Shown here: piece by piece, positions 1 through 5,618 of the stretch
How positions within the stretch are numbered: position 1 is the first letter of the stretch
How the letters are laid out: every line of letters begins with the position of its first letter
NCBI GenBank assembly: GCA_015491275.1
Contig: WFWF01000169.1
Location: 1-8,841 of the forward strand
Length of the DNA stretch: 8,841 nucleotides
Reading direction: 5' to 3'
DNA from: Aquificales bacterium
GTDB taxonomy: Bacteria; Aquificota; Aquificia; Aquificales; Aquificaceae
Program-made: the position numbers and the translations under genes
Notes under the pieces: generated by a model
The model's database searches: none
What the model was told of the DNA's origin: nothing
Seen by the model: the letters and a program-made list of their open reading frames with translations, nothing else

Positions 1-1127
1 AAATAAAGGAGTATGACAAAAAGTATAAACATGATGTGCTTGCCTTTGTATCAGCTATAAATGACCAAATAGGGAAGGATAGCAGGTACTTCCACATGGG
101 TGTAACATCATCGGACATTATTGACACAGCATTCGCACTTCTTATAAGGGAAGCAATAGATCTGCTTTTGAAAGATATAAGTGAAGTAATGGACATACTG
201 AAAGAACTTTCATACCGTTACAAGAATACAATCATGATGGGTAGAACACACGGCGTTCACGCTGAACCGACGACCTTCGGTATAAAGATGGCAAGCTGGT
301 ATGATGAGATGAAAAGAAACAGAGAACGGCTTGAAAGGTGCAAAGAAGTTATATCCTACGGAAAGATATCGGGAGCGGTGGGCACTTACTCAAATGTTGA
401 TCCGGAAGTGGAAAGGATAGCCCTTGATTACTTGGGGCTTAAAATAGAGCCAGCCTCAACCCAGATAGTACACAGGGACAGACATGCGGAAGTAATGACA
501 ACCTTAGCTATCATAGCCTCTTCTCTTGAAAAATTTGCAACAGAAATAAGACATCTTCAGAGAACGGAAGTTCTTGAGGTGCAGGAACCTTTCTCTAAGG
601 GTCAAAGGGGATCATCGGCAATGCCCCATAAAAAGAACCCCATTCATTCAGAGAGGATATGCGGCTTAGCAAGGGTAATCCGTTCCTTTTCCATTACATC
701 CCTTGAAAATATACCTCTTTGGCACGAAAGAGATATATCCCACTCATCCGCGGAAAGGATAATATTCCCCGACGCCTTTATAGGTCTTGATTACATGCTG
801 AATCTGTTTATGGACATAATGAAAGGTATAAGAGTTTATGAAGATAACATGCTTAGAAATATGAAGGTTTCATGTAATCTCTTCTTTTCTTCAAAGTTAC
901 TCGTTGAACTCATGAAAAGGGGAATGGAGAGGGACAAAGCCTACGACATTGTGCAGAAACTGGCAATGGAAAGCTGGGAAAAAAGGAAAGATTTTAAAGA
1001 AGTAGTAAAGGGTAGTCAGGAAATAAAAAGTATGTTGTCGGATGATGGTACAGAAAAAATATTTGATCCCGCCTCATTTCTAAAAAACATAGACCATATT
1101 TATGAAAAGGTTTTCGGATCAGCTTAA
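1..1127 (+). CDS. purB: Adenylosuccinate lyase, 5'-truncated by window edge
   Basis: Adenylosuccinate lyase cleaves SAICAR to AICAR and adenylosuccinate to AMP, releasing fumarate each time, in cytosolic purine synthesis. The reading frame is open from base 3, upstream of the GTG at 36, and the residues there (IKEYDKKYKHDVLAF) continue the family's N-terminal helical region, so 36 is not the true start; perhaps 55-60 residues are missing. Three superfamily signatures are visible: TSSD at about 105-116, the THGVHAEPTTFG block with substrate-binding His at about 246-281, and the flexible catalytic loop SSAMPHKKNP at 612-641, whose serine is the expected general base. The SAMPHKKNP form and the HAE segment separate it from fumarase and argininosuccinate lyase. 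The stop TAA at 1125-1127 lies inside the 3' end of the convergent gene on the other strand (9-bp overlap), and no terminator hairpin is visible. Function is near certain. Confidence 0.96.
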   Translation, partial: IKEYDKKYKHDVLAFVSAINDQIGKDSRYFHMGVTSSDIIDTAFALLIREAIDLLLKDISEVMDILKELSYRYKNTIMMGRTHGVHAEPTTFGIKMASWYDEMKRNRERLERCKEVISYGKISGAVGTYSNVDPEVERIALDYLGLKIEPASTQIVHRDRHAEVMTTLAIIASSLEKFATEIRHLQRTEVLEVQEPFSKGQRGSSAMPHKKNPIHSERICGLARVIRSFSITSLENIPLWHERDISHSSAERIIFPDAFIGLDYMLNLFMDIMKGIRVYEDNMLRNMKVSCNLFFSSKLLVELMKRGMERDKAYDIVQKLAMESWEKRKDFKEVVKGSQEIKSMLSDDGTEKIFDPASFLKNIDHIYEKVFGSA

Positions 1128-2450
1128 AAGTTCTTCTACCTTATCCCTTACTATACTTGCAACCACTTCCCTTATTATCCCCTGGACATCCACATTAGCA
1201 AAAGCTGTTTCAATCTCCTGTCTAATAAGGCTACTTATCATATTTTCATCAATACTTTCCTTAATAACCCTTTTAAGAATACCCTCAAAATCTATACTTT
1301 TAACCACCCTCTCTACGATTTCATCCACATTCACATCAACTACCCTTTCCACCGTCCGCTCCGTTGGGGGTAAAGTTACCTCTTCAAAGGGTGTTTTTTC
1401 TTCCTTTACCTCTTGCACCTCCTCTTGCATCTCAACCGCTTCCTTTGTTATCTCCTCAATGTTGATATTTTCCATTCCAGACACAGTTTCTATTTGTGGA
1501 ATTTCCTCTGTCTTTTTCTCCTCAAAAATGTCAGCACCCGCGGGTTGGGAGGCAGTTCTCACTTTTGAAATTGCTTCCTCCACCTTACCCTTTATAAGGT
1601 GAACCTCCGCTTCCCTGGAGAGAACATCTTTATTATCAAGGGGTATATTGTCAACACTTATGGGGAAAAGCTCGTCAATCAATATTATGTAAGCCTTTCT
1701 GCCGTAATCCGGGTCCTGAGAGAGCTCAATCAATCCCTTCTCCGCTATAACCCCAGATATGGCATCGTATATCACAACAGGAGCGTCACTTCTTTTTTCC
1801 AAAGCTTCCTTTGTATTCTTTGCAATTTCAACCTGATACTCCTCACCCAAAACGCTCCTTATATTGTCTATAAGCAAATTATCAAATGATACTACGAGAA
1901 CCTTGGAACCGCCTTCCTCCCTTTTTTCTGCTACAGGCTCTTCAACAGACGGTAAGGGTTCCGGCTCTTCGGGCAGAGGTATTTCAAACCCTCCGGAAGG
2001 TTCATCAATAGAAGTATGCTCTATTACAAACTCCTGAGGTTCGGGAATCTCCTCAAAAGCTTTCTCAACCGACGGCTCTGCCGGTGGGGGTGCTTCCTCT
2101 ATTCTCTCCACGGACATACCTCCCTCAATAATACCCTTTACCTTATCAACCTCGTCTTCTCTGGACAACCTTACTTTGTTGGGTGCAAGAATATTACCCA
2201 TATCAACGGGAAAAAGCTCATCAACAAGAATTATAAACTGAGCATCTCCGAATCTCTGCTTGTACATATTGTTAATGTCTTCCTCAGAGAGGGCACCTGA
2301 TATCGCATCGTAGATAACGAAATCAACCTCGGTACGCACAGTTTTGATGGCTTCCTCTCCATTCTTCACTTCAATTATCTCGTGAGTGGGCAACAAGCTT
2401 TTAAGCTTTTTCACCAAAGCTTTGTCAAAGGAAACTATCAAGATCCTCAT
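1119..2450 (-). CDS. Tandem pseudo-receiver protein with helical C-terminal region (unknown function)
   Basis: A 443-residue protein I do not recognise as a named gene. It has two CheY-like receiver folds at about residues 1-110 and 182-298, related to each other: both carry VSFD after the first strand, VIYDAISG at the phospho-acceptor position (D48, D229), IL[VI]DELFP at strand 4 and LSRE-E--KG near the end. Each keeps the presumed acceptor Asp and one N-terminal Asp, but lacks the usual acidic pair, the strand-4 Thr/Ser and the Lys-Pro of strand 5, so normal phosphotransfer is doubtful. Acidic, proline-rich linkers follow each domain (113-181, 299-365). Residues 366-443 form repeated amphipathic helices (VERVV, ILKRVIKESIDENMI, IIREVV), resembling the C-terminal oligomerisation regions of some bacterial regulators and PopZ-like proteins; that resemblance is only by pattern. 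The start is supported by AAAGGGG at 2458-2464, 7 nt upstream. It is last in the operon, 37 bp after the membrane protein. Confidence 0.85.
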   Translation of the reverse strand: MRILIVSFDKALVKKLKSLLPTHEIIEVKNGEEAIKTVRTEVDFVIYDAISGALSEEDINNMYKQRFGDAQFIILVDELFPVDMGNILAPNKVRLSREDEVDKVKGIIEGGMSVERIEEAPPPAEPSVEKAFEEIPEPQEFVIEHTSIDEPSGGFEIPLPEEPEPLPSVEEPVAEKREEGGSKVLVVSFDNLLIDNIRSVLGEEYQVEIAKNTKEALEKRSDAPVVIYDAISGVIAEKGLIELSQDPDYGRKAYIILIDELFPISVDNIPLDNKDVLSREAEVHLIKGKVEEAISKVRTASQPAGADIFEEKKTEEIPQIETVSGMENINIEEITKEAVEMQEEVQEVKEEKTPFEEVTLPPTERTVERVVDVNVDEIVERVVKSIDFEGILKRVIKESIDENMISSLIRQEIETAFANVDVQGIIREVVASIVRDKVEELLS

Positions 2451-2487
2451 TCCACAACCCCTTTTTATAATTTTAAACTAAACATTT

Positions 2488-3093
2488 TCATTTATATTTA
2501 TGTTCTTCAAGAAGAGAATCAACTATTTTTTTCATCTGCTCAATGCTCTCCTCCGGTATAATTTTATGAGCAGCTATTGTAAGCTTTAAAGCCTTTAATT
2601 TCTTCATGAATTCTTCGTTAACCTTAACACCTTCGTCTTTTTCCTTCGGTCCAGTTTCACCTATCTCCCTCACAAGGGCATAATAAAGAACAATAAAGAG
2701 GAGGAAGGAAGAAACAACTGTACCCATTATCACATAATCCTCCACCAAGAATCTAACCAGATTGCTTATACTCATCTTTTTTATATAAACATTTGCCTCA
2801 TAACCCTTCTCAGCATAACTGCTACCGTTCAGGTCGCTGAAATCTATGTTTGCCCTCCCCATGGAGTTAAATATGTTCCCTTCCTTGTCCCTTGTTATTA
2901 TTATCGTATATTCTGGATACGTAAGACTTATATTTTCTTCACCCTGTTCCTTCTTAACTATGAATACCGCAATATTTTTAGAAATCTTTTTATCCCTCTC
3001 TATAACAAACTTATCAATACCTATGTAAAGGGAAGAAACGAGCAAAGATAATGCCAATAAACCGAGAAGGGTATAAACGAATTTTCTCATCAT
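2488..3093 (-). CDS. Two-pass membrane protein with sensor-like topology (unknown function)
   Basis: Hypothetical protein of 201 residues; no family recognised. Residues 5-25 form a hydrophobic N-terminal segment after MMRK (uncleaved anchor or signal), and 120-141 form a second transmembrane helix. The roughly 95 residues between are polar and strand-rich, with ITRDKEGNIFNSMGRANIDF resembling a small sensory or PAS/Cache-like fold, though this is not established. By the positive-inside rule the loop is extracytoplasmic and the charged C-terminus (142-201, KEKDEGVKVNEEF and a final helix with Lys/Glu) is cytoplasmic. This is the outline of a sensor kinase input module with no HAMP or kinase. 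The start ATG overlaps the stop of the pmbA-like gene as ATGA (4 bp), with GGGGGAAA just upstream, implying translational coupling; the second Met codon immediately after is an alternative start. It lies next to the pseudo-receiver gene, so a membrane partner for that protein is plausible. Confidence 0.85.
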   Translation of the reverse strand: MMRKFVYTLLGLLALSLLVSSLYIGIDKFVIERDKKISKNIAVFIVKKEQGEENISLTYPEYTIIITRDKEGNIFNSMGRANIDFSDLNGSSYAEKGYEANVYIKKMSISNLVRFLVEDYVIMGTVVSSFLLFIVLYYALVREIGETGPKEKDEGVKVNEEFMKKLKALKLTIAAHKIIPEESIEQMKKIVDSLLEEHKYK

Positions 3094-4415
3094 TTTCCCC
3101 CTACCGCAATTTCTTCCACAAGTAAAGAGGGCGAACCGACATTTCCATAAAACTTTATATCGTTACCAATCCCTACTACTTTATTCCATAGTTCACCAAT
3201 ATTTCCCGCAATAGTAACACCCCTCACGGATGACAGTTTCCTGCCTTTCTCATAGAGGATACCTGAAACACCCAAGGAAAAATCACCAGAAACGGGATCG
3301 GAAGTGTGTAGACCCATAAGATCAACAATTAATAACACCCTTTCGTACATCCCGATAAGTTCCTCAATATTTTTATCTCCATTTTTAATATATATATTCG
3401 TAACGCCTGCGTCAGGTTCATCCATATAACCACGCCTCACCGAATTACCCGTGGGAGCATACCCAGATTTTTTACCTGTATATAGGCTGTGTAAAAATCC
3501 CTTAAATACTCCTTTTTCAACTATAATATTTTTCCTTTTTACAAGCCCCTCCGCATCGTAAGAGGATGTAGCGTATCCCTTTTCCAGCGTGCCGTCATCA
3601 ACTATAGTAATAAGCTCACTGAAAACCTTCTCTCCCAACCTACCTTTAAGGAATGTTTTATCCTTTATTAGGGATGATCCCAGGAATATATCAGAAAAAG
3701 TCTCAAGTAACATGGCGGAGCTTTCCCTGAAAAAAATAGCAGGCATTGTACACGCCTCCATTTCCGAAGGATTAAGAATTTCCACTGTTTTAAAAACAAC
3801 ATCCTCGACTATATCATCAATATCCATATCCCTTAGCCTTCTTACACCCCTGTATTCATAGGAGATATTAGAATCATTACCGTCGGATGCAAGGGTGCCC
3901 ACTATTAAAGAATAAAAGGTTCCTCTCTCTTCAAATTCAACACCGTAAGAGTTCTTATAATACACCTCACTTAAAGTCTCTGTAAACGAAGATTCTCTAA
4001 CAGACTTAATCCTTTTGTCCTTCTTCTTACACCTTCTTTCCACTTCTATGGGTATATTCTCCTTTTCCTTCAACGGTAGTGAAACCCCTTCCTTGTCAAA
4101 ATAGGAAATTCCAATAGCCTCTTCCTTCTTATCGTTAAAATCCACATAAGGGTCCTCGGGCATAACCTCACATATCTCCATACCCCTTATTACCAGCTCC
4201 CTTATATCACCGTCGGATGAAAGGGTTGAAGAAACAAAGGCAACCCTCTTACCTCTCTTTATCCTTAATCCCAAACCTATCTCTGTTGACGAGGAGAAAC
4301 TATCTACCTTTTCATCAATCACTGTTATCTTGTTTTTATTCACTTTTTGGATATAAGCTTCAAACTCAAATTGGGGTTTAAGATATCCTTTAATCTTTTC
4401 AATTACAGATCTCAC
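3090..4415 (-). CDS. pmbA: PmbA/TldE-family protein (TldD/PmbA protease complex subunit)
   Basis: A 441-residue protein with the length and domain order of PmbA (TldE), the partner of the metalloprotease TldD. In Escherichia coli the TldD-TldE pair trims the microcin B17 leader and degrades CcdA, in the cytosol. The PmbA hallmark GLHTSDPVSGDFSLG is at residues 368-382, and the upstream TGNSVRRGYMDEPDAGVTN segment (322-340) matches the family's conserved core. The catalytic HExxxH of TldD is absent: the corresponding place reads RESSAM (230-235), so this is the non-catalytic type. No tldD is in the window; a partner elsewhere or a different role must be assumed. The start is GTG at 4413-4415; an in-frame TAA at 4425-4427 leaves no earlier ATG, GTG or TTG. 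No clear Shine-Dalgarno is present. It lies 24 bp after the dnaC-like gene and overlaps the next gene by 4 bp. Confidence 0.92.
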   Translation of the reverse strand: MRSVIEKIKGYLKPQFEFEAYIQKVNKNKITVIDEKVDSFSSSTEIGLGLRIKRGKRVAFVSSTLSSDGDIRELVIRGMEICEVMPEDPYVDFNDKKEEAIGISYFDKEGVSLPLKEKENIPIEVERRCKKKDKRIKSVRESSFTETLSEVYYKNSYGVEFEERGTFYSLIVGTLASDGNDSNISYEYRGVRRLRDMDIDDIVEDVVFKTVEILNPSEMEACTMPAIFFRESSAMLLETFSDIFLGSSLIKDKTFLKGRLGEKVFSELITIVDDGTLEKGYATSSYDAEGLVKRKNIIVEKGVFKGFLHSLYTGKKSGYAPTGNSVRRGYMDEPDAGVTNIYIKNGDKNIEELIGMYERVLLIVDLMGLHTSDPVSGDFSLGVSGILYEKGRKLSSVRGVTIAGNIGELWNKVVGIGNDIKFYGNVGSPSLLVEEIAVGGK

Positions 4416-4439
4416 ATTAACATTTTAACTGAATTTTTA

Positions 4440-5099
4440 CTATAAAACCTTTTTGGACATTCTTACAGTAGTATTGACTTCCTTCAATTTGGAAATTACC
4501 TCTTCACCTAACCTTTCCGCAAGGGAGTTCAGGTCTTCGCCTTCATTCTCCAAGGGATAATTAGTGGTTATAATTATAGGCCTCACATGGTTATATCTTT
4601 GGACAATAATATAAGACAGTATCTCTTTTTGCCAATCCGATAGTCTTTCATTCCCCAAACCATCAAGTAGCAGAATGGGTATATCAATAAGAAATCTTAT
4701 AAGGTTTTTATCCTTTCCGTTTTCCATAAGTCCCCTTAGTATGAACAGTAAATCCCTTGTATCAAAAAATATTCCCTTAATCCTTTTATCTACATATATC
4801 TTCTTCATAAGGGACACCGCAAGGTATGTTTTCCCGACAGATGAAGGACCAATATAAGTAAGCCCCTTTCCCTCTTTGTAAGCTTCTGATTCGCAATACA
4901 ACTTGGTTTCGTCCAAAGCTATATATTGGGAAGGTGTTGAGGGCATAAATTCATCAAGGGAAGCATCCCAGTATCTTTTAGGAATACGCAATATAACGTT
5001 AACCGTATCTGTAGAAAATCTACACGGACACAGATCCACCCCCTCCTTTACCTTCATAAACCCTGTTCCATTACATCGGGGACAATCTTTAACAAACAT
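4440..5099 (-). CDS. dnaC: DnaC/DnaI-type helicase loader AAA+ ATPase with N-terminal zinc motif
   Basis: A 219-residue AAA+ protein of the DnaC/DnaI/IstB group, which loads the replicative DnaB helicase at origins or restarted forks. An N-terminal cysteine cluster (C6, C9, C24, C26) probably binds zinc, as in DnaI-type loaders. Walker A is GPSSVGKT (84-91), Walker B ILLLDGLG (142-149), sensor 1 ITTN ending at N180, and a box VII-like segment ERLGEEVISKL (195-205). The KRYW, EGKGLT, FFDTRDLLF and ERLSDWQKEILSYII stretches match Aquifex aeolicus DnaC as I remember it. Two departures stand out: the second Walker B acid, expected after D146, is G147, and Walker A has SSV where Aquifex has PGV. 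ATP binding should remain, but hydrolysis may be weak. An IstB transposase helper is less likely because no istA-like gene or IS ends adjoin it. It starts 6 bp after the nrdJb stop, so dNTP synthesis and helicase loading are co-transcribed. Confidence 0.9.
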   Translation of the reverse strand: MFVKDCPRCNGTGFMKVKEGVDLCPCRFSTDTVNVILRIPKRYWDASLDEFMPSTPSQYIALDETKLYCESEAYKEGKGLTYIGPSSVGKTYLAVSLMKKIYVDKRIKGIFFDTRDLLFILRGLMENGKDKNLIRFLIDIPILLLDGLGNERLSDWQKEILSYIIVQRYNHVRPIIITTNYPLENEGEDLNSLAERLGEEVISKLKEVNTTVRMSKKVL

Positions 5100-5105
5100 A
5101 GAAAA

Positions 5106-5618
5106 TTACCCACACTTATTATAATTGCACTCCCTACAATAATAACATCCGTTCTCATATACCATTGCATCCTCACCGCACTGAGGACATTTCATAAACA
5201 TATTCTTCTCAACCTTTTCTCCGGTCAGCTCCTCCAATACCTTTGCAACTGCATCGGGTACGGAATAAATGGGCTTGCCTTCCTGCCATACCACATAGGC
5301 TCCCTTTATATCCTTGAGTGTATCTATAACTTCCCTTACATCACCTCCCCTTTGAAGGTATAGGCTAATTAGCCTTCCTATGGCTTCCGCAAAAGCCTTC
5401 TCCTCACTGCCCGACTTACCGAGGTTAAGGAATACTTCTATAACCTTCCCCTTTTTGTCAAAATTAACTGTTGTGTAAAGGTTACCTGTTGTAAGCTTTA
5501 TTTTAACCGTTTTACCTTCAAGTATTCTGGGTCTCTTAACCTCTTCATAACATTTATTTTCCTCTTCCTTTTTTTCCACAATAGCATTTATAGGAGCATT
5601 CACTATTATTCTTTTCAT
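5106..5618 (-). CDS. nrdJb: Class II ribonucleotide reductase, separate C-terminal chain (TSCPD domain plus Cys-rich tail)
   Basis: A 170-residue protein matching the C-terminal part of B12-dependent ribonucleotide reductases, encoded separately here. Residues 1-34 are a charged lead-in; the TSCPD domain spans about 35-135 with TGNLYTTVNFDKKGKVIEVF and LNLGKSGS (65-72), AEAIGRLISLYLQRGGD, and YSVPDAVAKVLEE, where the domain's eponymous Cys is Val120. The tail is a zinc-ribbon-like CPQCG (144-148) followed by GCYYCRECNYNKCG with C158, C161, C164 and C169; in this family tail cysteines bind metal and/or re-reduce the active-site disulfide. The ATG overlaps the nrdJa stop as ATGA and is preceded by AGGAGG, the strongest ribosome site in the window. 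A similar nrdJa/nrdJb arrangement is known in Pseudomonas. The two polypeptides presumably form one enzyme. Confidence 0.92.
   Translation of the reverse strand: MKRIIVNAPINAIVEKKEEENKCYEEVKRPRILEGKTVKIKLTTGNLYTTVNFDKKGKVIEVFLNLGKSGSEEKAFAEAIGRLISLYLQRGGDVREVIDTLKDIKGAYVVWQEGKPIYSVPDAVAKVLEELTGEKVEKNMFMKCPQCGEDAMVYENGCYYCRECNYNKCG

Noticed and set aside
36..38. GTG at 36 as start of purB
   Set aside because: The frame is open to the window edge and the residues before it match the family, so the gene begins upstream of the window.
1102..1602. A 166-codon plus-strand reading frame rich in Ser/Thr, starting inside purB
   Set aside because: It lies antisense to the C-terminal half of the tandem receiver gene; its Ser/Thr/Leu bias mirrors Glu/Lys codons on the other strand, and it has no ribosome site or recognisable motif.
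2451..2487. Internal promoter in the AT-rich gap before the tandem receiver gene
   Set aside because: The minus strand has TAAAAT- and TTATAA-like words, but in such AT-rich DNA these are expected by chance and no -35 box is convincing.
4440..5099. IstB helper of an IS21-type insertion sequence
   Set aside because: There is no istA-like transposase, no terminal inverted repeats, and the N-terminal zinc motif and ERLSDWQ region match chromosomal DnaC-type loaders, within a tight operon.
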